Assembly: GCA_030668025.1 (NCBI GenBank)
Contig: DAOUUT010000148.1
Location: forward strand, 1-8,984
Source: Promethearchaeota archaeon
GTDB taxonomy: Archaea > Asgardarchaeota > Lokiarchaeia > Sigynarchaeales > SOKP01
Direction: 5' to 3'
Length of the DNA: 8,984 bases
Positions 1-5,949 of this stretch are shown here, in pieces (positions within the stretch are counted from its first letter, which is position 1; every line of letters begins with the position of its first letter). Both the position numbers and the translations under genes were made by a program. Below the pieces are notes generated by a model that did not search any database, was not told the DNA's origin, and saw nothing but the letters and a program-made list of their open reading frames with translations.

Positions 1-526
1 TCATGGTGGAATAGGCTTCTAACATGGTTAAGGGGCATGCGGTAGATGGTTTAACAATCGCACTATTTCCTACTAAATAATTTGCACCCATTTGATAAAG
101 GGGGAGGCTAATAGGTGTGTTTCGCGGAGAAATGCAAGCAGATAATCCATGTGGAATATATTTTATTGTTGCATTTTGCTCTCCTTCAATACCAGTTAAC
201 GGTTTGTCTTCTATAAACTGATGATACCAATCGCAAAATTTGAATCCTGTTAGAACAATTGATAATTCCCATTCACTATATTTAATTGGTAACCCACCTT
301 CTGCCACAACCAAATCCTTTAATTTAGCTTTTTTAAAGCGTAATTTTGTAGCCAATTTACCAAGAATTTGAGCTCGTTCAAAAAAATCCATTTCTCTTAG
401 CAGATGTTGATTTTTATGAACTTTTTTTATTTTTTCTCTTAGAGATTCTGGTGAATCTGCTTGTATGGTATCAATAACTTCTCCAGTATATTTATTTTTT
501 ATTTCTAGTTCTTGAACTTTTGCCAT
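1..526 (-). CDS. Aldehyde dehydrogenase family protein, N-terminal part (3' end beyond the window)
   Basis: The frame stays open from 526 to the left edge and gives 175 residues of an NAD(P)-dependent aldehyde dehydrogenase (ALDH superfamily), enzymes that oxidise aldehydes to acids or acyl-CoA. The visible part is the cofactor-binding half. The stretch SPRNTPISLP matches the usual PWNFP region and keeps the catalytic-site Asn, though Trp is replaced by Arg. The following NSAIVKPSTACPLT matches the GN..V.KP...TP motif, whose Lys contacts the NADP/NAD ribose. The VAEGGLPIKYSEWEL segment is the family's E.GKP....E helix. The catalytic Cys and Glu lie outside the window, so activity and substrate cannot be judged. 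I chose the ATG at 526 because an AGGT (minus strand of 537-540) lies 10 bases before it; an in-frame ATG at 535 would leave only one base of spacing. It is the last visible gene of the cluster with the SCP2-like protein and the SDR. Confidence 0.88.
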   Translation of the reverse strand, partial: MAKVQELEIKNKYTGEVIDTIQADSPESLREKIKKVHKNQHLLREMDFFERAQILGKLATKLRFKKAKLKDLVVAEGGLPIKYSEWELSIVLTGFKFCDWYHQFIEDKPLTGIEGEQNATIKYIPHGLSACISPRNTPISLPLYQMGANYLVGNSAIVKPSTACPLTMLEAYSTM

Positions 527-583
527 ATTTTTCATTACCTTTCTAATTTTAATGATGTGTCTACAATTTATTCATAAAGTGTT

Positions 584-1063
584 TTACATGCTGTAAATAT
601 CGTCATCATCTTTGAGGACTCCAGCAGTTTGAGCAAATTTACCATAACCCATGTCAATTAAGGCTTGCGTTCTTTTGTGCAAAACAAAATCAATCCATCC
701 TTTTTCTTCGTCTGGTTCATTGCAAAAATGCCCAAAAAGTTTTGTATATTCCAATTTCGTTTTTGTTTGGATTAATTTTTCAATAGCCTTGCTCGAGAGC
801 GCTAGTTCCAAATCAGAGCCAACCGCATTTCCCGGTTTTATCTCGATCTCATGCTCATTACAAAATACATTAAAAATATCTACGGGAGAATTATCTTCAT
901 ATGCATCGAATGAATCATAAATTGCAAAATCAAAGTTTGATCCATGAACTAAATCAGAAAAAATCTCGGAATATTTTAACAGAAATGTAGAGTATTTTTT
1001 CGCTATTTCAGTCTTATATTCATTCAAATCAGTAGTTTGAAATGATGCTTCTTTTTCAACCAT
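584..1063 (-). CDS. Small SCP2-like (sterol carrier protein 2 fold) protein, putative lipid-binding
   Basis: This is an acidic cytosolic protein of 159 residues with no signal peptide or membrane segment. The C-terminal half has the pattern of SCP2 domains: a strand-rich part (DIFNVFCNEHEIEIKPG, about 62-78), then SDLELALSSKAIEKLIQ (about 83-99), which resembles the 'aDv.ltls...l..l..G' core, then a KLFGHFCNEPDEEKGW turn and a final helix around 123-145. SCP2 proteins bind sterols, acyl chains or acyl-CoA in a hydrophobic tunnel. I infer the family from pattern only, since no catalytic residue defines it. The first 60 residues (helical, rich in Tyr and Phe) are not recognised. The tail ends in an acidic KDDDD run. 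It sits 18 bases after the SDR stop in the published minus-strand order and 57 bases before the ALDH start, so co-transcription is likely. It could supply a hydrophobic substrate to those two oxidoreductases. It could instead be an unrelated alpha/beta protein of unknown function. Confidence 0.55.
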   Translation of the reverse strand: MVEKEASFQTTDLNEYKTEIAKKYSTFLLKYSEIFSDLVHGSNFDFAIYDSFDAYEDNSPVDIFNVFCNEHEIEIKPGNAVGSDLELALSSKAIEKLIQTKTKLEYTKLFGHFCNEPDEEKGWIDFVLHKRTQALIDMGYGKFAQTAGVLKDDDDIYSM

Positions 1064-1081
1064 TTTTTTAATATCTCATTC

Positions 1082-2071
1082 TTATAATTTTTCTGTTTCG
1101 ATAAAATCTTTATACCATTCAATTGTTTTTGTCAAACCTTCTCTTAAAGGTGTGATTTTATAACCTATTTTTTCAATGGCTTTTTCTGAGGAGTAAGATC
1201 TATGAATTTTAATTGCGGAAACAGTAGGGCGCGTAATATAAGGCACTTTTCCGCTAAATTTTGCTCCAATCTCGCACATCCAAGCATATAACATGGCGCC
1301 CGACATTGGGAAGTGTCTAGGTTTTTTAGTTCCAGCAATCTCAGCAATTAAATTGAGATAATCTCCAAAAGCTATATTTTCTCCACCAAGTATGAAGTCG
1401 TCACCGTTGATATCATCTTTACCAATTACATTTACCATTCCATCAACAACATCGTTAATATAAGAAAATGTTGCTATCGAATCTCCTTTTCCAGGACACC
1501 CTAAGAATTTTCCTCTCGTGATATCTAAAAGCATTTGACCAAAAATGTTGAAATCACCTGGACCATAAACAATCCCTGGATAAAAAATTGTTGCGTTTAA
1601 CCCTTTTTCCATGTACTCTTTAACTTTCCATTTTGCTTGAAACTTTGATTTTTCATATTCCATAGAAAAGTTTTCCTTTTCATAGGTTTCGTCTACGGGC
1701 TCTGGGGGCGTTGGACCGATAGCAGTAAAAGAACTTACATAGTTAAATTTTATACTCTTCTTCAATGCGAGGCTAGCAATGTTTTCAGTTCCTGTAACAT
1801 TCACATCGTGATAAAGAGACTTTTTTTTTGCCCAAATTGGAACATACGCTGCGAGATGGTATATAATATCAATATTATCTATAGCCTTTTCCAAACTACT
1901 GATATCTTGAATGTCACCAGTAACATATTCAATGTTACTAAGTTCTTCAAAAGGAGCTGTGTTACTACTCTCCCTTACTAAGAGCTTTAATTTATGTCCA
2001 AGGGAATTCAATTTTTTGACGAGGGGGATGCCTATAAAACCCGTACCGCCGGTCACTAAAATATTTGCCAT
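1082..2071 (-). CDS. Extended SDR NAD(P)-dependent epimerase/dehydratase, dihydroflavonol-reductase-like
   Basis: This 329-residue protein is a soluble oxidoreductase of the extended short-chain dehydrogenase family. Visible motifs are the Rossmann TGGTGFIG (residues 7-14), the acidic GDI for the adenine ring (52-54), YHLAAYV (71-77), the catalytic Ser in YVSS (111-114) and the catalytic pair in YEKSK (Tyr139, Lys143), followed by FYPGIVYGPGD (163-173), typical of DFR/3beta-HSD/HpnA-like members. These act on 3-keto or hydroxy groups of steroids, flavonoids or nucleotide sugars, and the C-terminal substrate half does not let me choose among them. The frame extends 16 codons upstream to an ATG at 2119, but I prefer 2071: the family begins at MANILVTGG, and a TATA-like TTTAAATA (2107-2114, minus strand) lies inside the longer version. 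It is the first gene of the cluster with the SCP2-like and ALDH genes, which suggests a lipid-type substrate; that part is inference. Confidence 0.88.
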   Translation of the reverse strand: MANILVTGGTGFIGIPLVKKLNSLGHKLKLLVRESSNTAPFEELSNIEYVTGDIQDISSLEKAIDNIDIIYHLAAYVPIWAKKKSLYHDVNVTGTENIASLALKKSIKFNYVSSFTAIGPTPPEPVDETYEKENFSMEYEKSKFQAKWKVKEYMEKGLNATIFYPGIVYGPGDFNIFGQMLLDITRGKFLGCPGKGDSIATFSYINDVVDGMVNVIGKDDINGDDFILGGENIAFGDYLNLIAEIAGTKKPRHFPMSGAMLYAWMCEIGAKFSGKVPYITRPTVSAIKIHRSYSSEKAIEKIGYKITPLREGLTKTIEWYKDFIETEKL

Positions 2072-2106
2072 CGTAAAAAGATAAGTATTTTTATTCAAAT
2101 ATTGAT

Positions 2107-2114
2107 TATTTAAA
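2107..2114 (-). promoter_or_regulatory. Probable TATA box of the SDR-SCP2-ALDH cluster
   Basis: The minus strand reads TTTAAATA, centred about 39 bases before the preferred SDR start at 2071. Transcription starting about 25 bases downstream would leave a leader of roughly a dozen bases. The call rests on sequence and spacing only; the surrounding DNA is very AT-rich, so chance matches are common. Confidence 0.4.
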
Positions 2115-2161
2115 ATCATTAAATTTGGTTTTTAAAGCTTCTCAAATCTTAAGGGTTTGTA

Positions 2162-2173
2162 ACTCTTAAGAGT
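2162..2173. promoter_or_regulatory. Perfect 12-bp palindrome in a divergent promoter region, possible operator
   Basis: ACTCTTAAGAGT reads the same on both strands. It lies between the divergent SDR and methyltransferase genes, about 50 bases upstream of the SDR TATA-like box and about 100 upstream of the methyltransferase one. A homodimeric regulator could bind here. No T tract follows, so it is not an obvious terminator. Confidence 0.35.
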
Positions 2174-2274
2174 ATTAAGAATAGGACAATTAGAATTTTT
2201 CATTTTACATAATTTGCTTCTTTTTTAGCTTAAATTTTAATTCAAAAAAATAATAATAAAAGTATTAACTCGGG

Positions 2275-2285
2275 TAAAATATTTA
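2275..2285 (+). promoter_or_regulatory. Probable TATA box of the methyltransferase gene
   Basis: TAAAATATTTA is centred 26 bases before the ATG at 2306. This is the spacing expected if transcription begins at or next to the start codon (leaderless mRNA). No Shine-Dalgarno sequence precedes the ATG, which agrees with that. Confidence 0.4.
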
Positions 2286-2305
2286 GTTGGTTTGTTAAAT
2301 TTCGT

Positions 2306-2854
2306 ATGGTAAAAATGAATAGAGAGAATTTTCTTTCACAACTTCAATTACCTTTTTCAGAAACTCCCCTCGATCTGTTGGAAGAAATATTTCATATTCT
2401 TCAAGTTAAATTTGGTTTAACGAGAAACTCTAACCAAAAACTTGTAGATTTGGGGGCGGGGAATGGTCTAATAATCATTTATTCTGCTTTAAATTACGGA
2501 ATAAAGTCATTTGGTATTGAAATTAATGGGAGTTTAATTATTGAAGCAAAACAAAAAGTAACAATGCTAAAAAGAGAAAAGAAATATAAGAAAAAGTTAT
2601 TTCGCAAAATTAAATTAATAAATAAAGACTTTTTTAACATTTCTCTAAAAAAATATGACTTTATTTATATTTTTTCCTTGCCTACAATGCAAAAATTATT
2701 AAAACACGTGTTTTTAACAGTAAAAACAGGGGCCATCGTTATATCTTTTAAATACCCGTTGAATAGTTTTGAGAAGATTCTGAAATTGTCGTATAAATTA
2801 GAGTTAAAGGATGTCCAGCAAGATATTGATACATATTATTATGTTAAATTATAA
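2306..2854 (+). CDS. Class I SAM-dependent methyltransferase, FAM173/aKMT-like putative protein-lysine methyltransferase
   Basis: This 182-residue, single-domain, cytosolic protein has motif I for S-adenosylmethionine as VDLGAGNG (47-54) and the acidic residue of motif II in GIEIN (Glu72). A DFF follows at 108-110, then YDFIYIFSLPTMQKLL (117-132) and GAIVISFKYPL (142-152). Together with the N-terminal PFSETPLDLLEEIF, this order matches the small FAM173 family (eukaryotic ATPSCKMT and ANTKMT, which methylate lysines of ATP synthase subunit c and the ADP/ATP carrier) and the crenarchaeal broad-specificity lysine methyltransferase aKMT. Assignment to that branch is inference from the 'DLG.G.G..(V/I)..A...G....G.E.N' and 'F..P.M...L' patterns. 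A strongly basic stretch (88-103) sits between motif II and the DFF and could touch nucleic acid or an acidic substrate. A second in-frame ATG lies three codons in. The gene is monocistronic, divergent from the SDR cluster and convergent with the nitroreductase. The substrate is unknown. Confidence 0.75.
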   Translation: MVKMNRENFLSQLQLPFSETPLDLLEEIFHILQVKFGLTRNSNQKLVDLGAGNGLIIIYSALNYGIKSFGIEINGSLIIEAKQKVTMLKREKKYKKKLFRKIKLINKDFFNISLKKYDFIYIFSLPTMQKLLKHVFLTVKTGAIVISFKYPLNSFEKILKLSYKLELKDVQQDIDTYYYVKL

Positions 2855-2947
2855 AAAATTAATCAATTTTAATTTATCTCTGCTTTAATTCTAAATAAGA
2901 TAATTAATTCGTAATATTCTGATATTACCCTGGTATGTAAGGAATCC

Positions 2948-2991
2948 CGTGAAATGAGCGTTTCACGACTTGAAAATAATAATTTTTTTTT
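2948..2991 (+). terminator. Hairpin followed by T tract between convergent genes
   Basis: CGTGAAA (2948-2954) pairs perfectly with TTTCACG (2961-2967) around a six-base loop, and nine T residues follow at 2983-2991. It lies about 95 bases after the methyltransferase stop. The gap between stem and T tract is longer than in a bacterial intrinsic terminator, but archaeal polymerase stops on T tracts with or without a hairpin. Confidence 0.45.
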
Positions 2992-2998
2992 ATCTCTT

Positions 2999-3005
2999 AA
3001 AAAAA
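2999..3005 (-). terminator. T tract after the nitroreductase gene
   Basis: Seven consecutive A residues on the plus strand give TTTTTTT on the minus strand, 16 bases after the nitroreductase stop. A short oligo-T run soon after a stop codon is the usual archaeal termination signal. The complement of 2983-2991 does not add T residues for this direction. Confidence 0.4.
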
Positions 3006-3021
3006 CATATAATTTAAAAGG

Positions 3022-3894
3022 TTATGCACCATTCCACGATATTACATATTTCAATTCTTCGGGTTTCTCAATATCTGGCTTTGAAAACGCCCATTTTCCA
3101 CCTATTCCGAATTCTTTCGCACTCAGATCAAAGTGACATACAGCAATCCCAATATCGAGACCTGCAAAATTGTTATAAATCGAACCTTTCTTATCTTTTG
3201 AGAACCTTACGTAAAAATGAAAATTATCAGCGTCCCGTTCTTTTATTATTTTCCATGGCTGCTTATTACCCGCGGATGGACCAAGACGAACCATTTCTAG
3301 TAAAGTTGCGTAATTGCCAATATTTTCTTGAGAAAGAGTAGTAGAAAAATCCACTTCAAAAAAAAGTTGATCCCATGGATACCTAGCGTTAGCTTTTACG
3401 AAAGAGCGGATTATTTTTTCTTTTGCTCTTCTAGTTTCTGTGGGGTATCCTACAGGTGTAATTGCGGGTACAACTTCGTTAGGTTCGCATTTAATTTTTT
3501 TAGAAAAAAGACTTTTATTAAAAAAACCTCCTAACCAACACGTGCCTAAATTCATATCAGTTGCAGATAAAATAATAGCTTCTAAAAGATAACCATAATT
3601 TTCCCGGTCCCGGTCATAATCAGATTTTTCAACTGCTCCAACAATAAATTCTTGAGCACCCTTTATCAGTCCATAAGTTCCCAATTTTTTTTTTTCATCT
3701 GGGTCAAATTCCGTCATACTTATTAAATCAAATCGACAATTGCCTGCAATCTCGCTAAACGGACTTTTAAAATTACGCAATTTTAATATTTCTAGCAACT
3801 TTTCCTTTGCCTGTTCTTCAAGTAACCGTTTAGAATAAGTCCTCCAAGAAGTTCGCTGCTTTATAATATCAAATATTGATTTGGAGAATACCAT
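3022..3894 (-). CDS. Nitroreductase family protein, TM1586-like with two fused half-domains
   Basis: This 290-residue protein is a probable FMN-dependent oxidoreductase. The N-terminal IKQRTSWRTY (about 12-21) is the nitroreductase R.S.R phosphate-binding motif for FMN. GTCWLGGFF (about 117-125) is the conserved glycine-rich segment of the first half. In the second half RLGPSAGNKQPWKII (about 203-217) is the 'PSA.N.QPW' motif, and a final ISWNGA closes the domain. Classical nitroreductases of about 180-220 residues act as homodimers. At 290 residues with two half-repeats, this fits the TM1586 type (putative TM nitroreductase), which forms both halves of the active site in one chain. The natural substrate is not known; the family uses NAD(P)H to reduce nitro groups, quinones or other electron acceptors. 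The ATG at 3894 is chosen because MVFSKSIFDIIKQR starts just before the FMN motif and a TATA-like box lies 27 bases upstream. Nearest neighbours point away or converge, so it is transcribed alone. Confidence 0.87.
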   Translation of the reverse strand: MVFSKSIFDIIKQRTSWRTYSKRLLEEQAKEKLLEILKLRNFKSPFSEIAGNCRFDLISMTEFDPDEKKKLGTYGLIKGAQEFIVGAVEKSDYDRDRENYGYLLEAIILSATDMNLGTCWLGGFFNKSLFSKKIKCEPNEVVPAITPVGYPTETRRAKEKIIRSFVKANARYPWDQLFFEVDFSTTLSQENIGNYATLLEMVRLGPSAGNKQPWKIIKERDADNFHFYVRFSKDKKGSIYNNFAGLDIGIAVCHFDLSAKEFGIGGKWAFSKPDIEKPEELKYVISWNGA

Positions 3895-3916
3895 AACATT
3901 TCATAATCATTAACAT

Positions 3917-3925
3917 TATATATAT
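3917..3925 (-). promoter_or_regulatory. Probable TATA box of the nitroreductase gene
   Basis: An alternating TATATATA run is centred 27 bases before the ATG at 3894. That is the position expected for leaderless transcription in archaea. No Shine-Dalgarno sequence is present between box and start. Confidence 0.5.
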
Positions 3926-4154
3926 TCATAAGAAAAATTAGGAAAAAAAATAATAATATTAGTAGAACTTCCTGATTTTATTGGAAATAGGACCGTCAAG
4001 CAAGGGAAAAATGCTGAATTACGCAAACAAAATATCTAAAGCGCACAAAAACAGATTATCAACCAGAAACATGACGAAATATTGACCATAGGCTTCGAGT
4101 TAAGGCTTTTAAATCACTATATTGAATAAACAAAAACTATGTAGAATCAACAAA

Positions 4155-4164
4155 TTTAAATATA
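4155..4164 (+). promoter_or_regulatory. Possible distal TATA box of the radical SAM gene
   Basis: TTTAAATATA lies about 107 bases before the ATG. Use of this box would give a leader of about 75-80 bases containing the inverted repeat at 4201-4231. It competes with the box at 4236-4246. Confidence 0.3.
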
Positions 4165-4200
4165 ATATTTTCTTTTAAGTTATTAACTAAATGATTTGTA

Positions 4201-4231
4201 GTCTAACTATATCGTAATTGCAAAGTTAGGC
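4201..4231. promoter_or_regulatory. Inverted repeat upstream of the radical SAM gene, possible operator or leader hairpin
   Basis: GTCTAACT (4201-4208) and AGTTAGGC (4224-4231) form eight pairs, one of them G-U, around a 15-base spacer. As DNA it is an operator-like dyad ending five bases before the proximal TATA-like box. As RNA it would be a hairpin in a leader started from the distal box. Either could regulate the gene. Confidence 0.3.
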
Positions 4232-4235
4232 TCAA

Positions 4236-4246
4236 TTTTTAAAAAT
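4236..4246 (+). promoter_or_regulatory. Possible proximal TATA box of the radical SAM gene
   Basis: TTTTTAAAAAT is centred about 26 bases before the ATG at 4267, the spacing seen for the other leaderless candidates in this window. No Shine-Dalgarno sequence lies between. Confidence 0.35.
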
Positions 4247-4266
4247 AAAAAACATTCAAGCTAAAA

Positions 4267-5853
4267 ATGAAGATTTTATATATAAATCCAGCTCGGTTAC
4301 AGTCGGGGTTAGACGCAATAATTACGGGTTCTCCCTTAAGTTTAATTTCAATTGCAGCTATGGTACCAGAGCACGAAGCAAAATTGTTTGATTTTAAGGT
4401 AGATAAATATCGTGAAAAACAATTTCGTAGCGAACTAAACCAATACGATGTGGTAGCTATTACAAGTATGACACCTCAAATTTACTCCGCATTGGAGGTT
4501 GCAGAAATGGCTAAAGAACAAGGATGTACCACAATTATAGGTGGATATCATCCTACATTAGTACCTGAATTCGTAGCTAAGCATGAATATATAGATTTTA
4601 CTGTCCGTGGTGAAGGAGAACATACCTTTAAAGAGATTATTGATTATATCGATGGCAACAAAAACAATGTTTCGATAAAAGATATTGATGGTATATCGTA
4701 CTTAAATAAAGAGGGTAAAATAATCCATAATAATGAGCGACAATTGGAATGCAATCTAGATAATTTTCCGATGCCTCGAAGAGATCTTTTAAAAGGGAAA
4801 CTTTACACTTATTTAGGAACAACAACTCAACAAATTGAGACTTCTCGAGGTTGTCCACATAATTGCAAGTTTTGTTGTATCATAAAGATGTGGCGAAATT
4901 CGAATCAACCTATTACTTACAGAACGAAATCAATTTCAAGGATTATGCGAGAAATTTACGATGTAGATTGGAAAAACGACTTTATATTCTTTTGCGAAGA
5001 TAATTTTACCATAAACGCAAAAAGAACGCATAAAATCCTAGATACAATTATAAAGTCGGGTGTACAAAATAAGATGCACTTTTCATGCCAATCGCGGGTT
5101 GATACATTGTATAGAAACCCTATATTAATCGAAAAACTTTATAAAGCTGGATTTAAGCAAACTTTTCTAGGAATCGAATCAGTACATCAACAAAGTTTAG
5201 ATGCCATGAATAAGAAAAACACAACGCCAGCTATGGTTCAAAAAGTGGTAAAAAGCCTACGAGATAAAGGTATATCCATCTTTGGAGGAGTTATTATTGG
5301 CTTCCCGGGGGAAACAAAACGGATGGTTCGGCAAACTATCCAATATGCAATTGACTTAGATTTAGATGTTGTTCAGTTTACACCGATTACCGCTTTTCCT
5401 GGGACCGAATTTTACGACGAAATGAAAGAAAAGGGCATGGTAACTACTAATAATTACAAGTTTTACGATTTGTTTCATCCAATGATGAAAACTGAAGAAT
5501 TGTCGTCTAAAGATTTTCTTCAATTAGTTGCTGAAGCTTATGCTGCTTTCTACTTAAGAAGTTGGATTATAAGAAGAGCAAAAGAGTATATGAATCCGTT
5601 TGGGAAATTTAATTGGATGCTTTCATGTATAGGTAGATTAATTAAACAAGGAGTATTAGGTGGAATGGGCATGTTGTACACCCAAGGAATTACAACTAAA
5701 GTTATATCTGACGAATTAAGGAATCCAGAGGAATTAATGAAAGATATTTATCTTTCCAGCGATAATCATATTATAAAATTACCACAAGAAAATAATAAGC
5801 CTAAAATCTTAACCCACGATAAAACTATAGAAGTAATAAGTGAACAAACTTAA
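4267..5853 (+). CDS. B12-binding-domain radical SAM protein (class B/BchE-HpnJ-like), substrate unknown
   Basis: This 528-residue enzyme has an N-terminal cobalamin-binding Rossmann-like domain (about 1-140), recognisable from MKILYINPA, the core strand YDVVAITSMTP (60-70), TIIGGYHPTLVP (89-100) and VRGEGEHTF (113-121). The DxHxxG motif for base-off cobalamin is not visible, as in many members of this class. The radical SAM core (about 185-405) starts with ETSRGCPHNCKFCCI; Cys196, Cys200 and Cys203 form the CxxxCxxC ligand set for the [4Fe-4S] cluster. FCEDNFTIN (242-250), FLGIESVHQQSLDAMNK (300-316) and GGVIIGFPGET (340-350) are the usual SAM-binding strands. The last 120 residues form a family-variable, helix-rich domain with no transmembrane segment I would defend. 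Relatives methylate or rearrange unactivated carbons (BchE, HpnJ, and the archaeal tetraether ring synthases GrsA/GrsB are in the wider group), so lipid or cofactor modification is possible but unproven. It is followed after 96 bases by the MBL-fold gene. Confidence 0.87.
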   Translation: MKILYINPARLQSGLDAIITGSPLSLISIAAMVPEHEAKLFDFKVDKYREKQFRSELNQYDVVAITSMTPQIYSALEVAEMAKEQGCTTIIGGYHPTLVPEFVAKHEYIDFTVRGEGEHTFKEIIDYIDGNKNNVSIKDIDGISYLNKEGKIIHNNERQLECNLDNFPMPRRDLLKGKLYTYLGTTTQQIETSRGCPHNCKFCCIIKMWRNSNQPITYRTKSISRIMREIYDVDWKNDFIFFCEDNFTINAKRTHKILDTIIKSGVQNKMHFSCQSRVDTLYRNPILIEKLYKAGFKQTFLGIESVHQQSLDAMNKKNTTPAMVQKVVKSLRDKGISIFGGVIIGFPGETKRMVRQTIQYAIDLDLDVVQFTPITAFPGTEFYDEMKEKGMVTTNNYKFYDLFHPMMKTEELSSKDFLQLVAEAYAAFYLRSWIIRRAKEYMNPFGKFNWMLSCIGRLIKQGVLGGMGMLYTQGITTKVISDELRNPEELMKDIYLSSDNHIIKLPQENNKPKILTHDKTIEVISEQT

Positions 5854-5909
5854 TTTCTTTGATACTATTGGAAATATTCTTTTTAGGTATAATAATTTTA
5901 TCCAAAATC

Positions 5910-5916
5910 TTTTTTT
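5910..5916 (+). terminator. T tract after the radical SAM gene
   Basis: Seven T residues lie 57 bases after the stop, and a five-T run precedes them at 5880-5884. Such tracts can end archaeal transcription, so the radical SAM and MBL genes may be separate transcripts despite sharing direction. No strong stem precedes the tract. Confidence 0.3.
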
Positions 5917-5949
5917 AATATCGCTTATTTATTCAAATGATTATTTATC

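Larger units (their letters stand above)
3895..4266. other. 372-base intergenic region between divergent nitroreductase and radical SAM genes
   Basis: The outer parts carry promoter-like AT-rich sequence for both genes. The centre (about 3960-4110) is visibly richer in G and C than the flanks. It contains a 35-codon stretch open from 3932 to a stop at 4037-4039 with no ATG, ending in the peptide NRTVKQGKNAELRKQNI. On the other strand an equally short open stretch reads ALTRSLWSIFRHVSG before a stop. I recognise neither. They may be a decayed gene, a small RNA, or chance. I see no tRNA, long terminal repeat or transposase motif here. Confidence 0.5.

Noticed and set aside
651..920. 89-residue plus-strand frame opposite the SCP2-like gene
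   Set aside because: It lies wholly antisense to a better coding frame, is rich in Ser and Cys, and matches no family; a shadow frame.
2072..2119. Sixteen-residue N-terminal extension of the SDR protein
   Set aside because: It precedes the conserved Rossmann start, contains the likely TATA box, and is Asn-rich with no signal-peptide character.
2954..3534. Three overlapping plus-strand frames (2954-3136, 3024-3341, 3328-3534)
   Set aside because: Almost all of their length is antisense to the nitroreductase, whose FMN motifs are clear; none has a promoter or recognisable domain.
4637..4858. 73-residue minus-strand frame inside the radical SAM gene
   Set aside because: It is antisense to the cobalamin-binding domain and its junction with the radical SAM core, and looks like no protein family.
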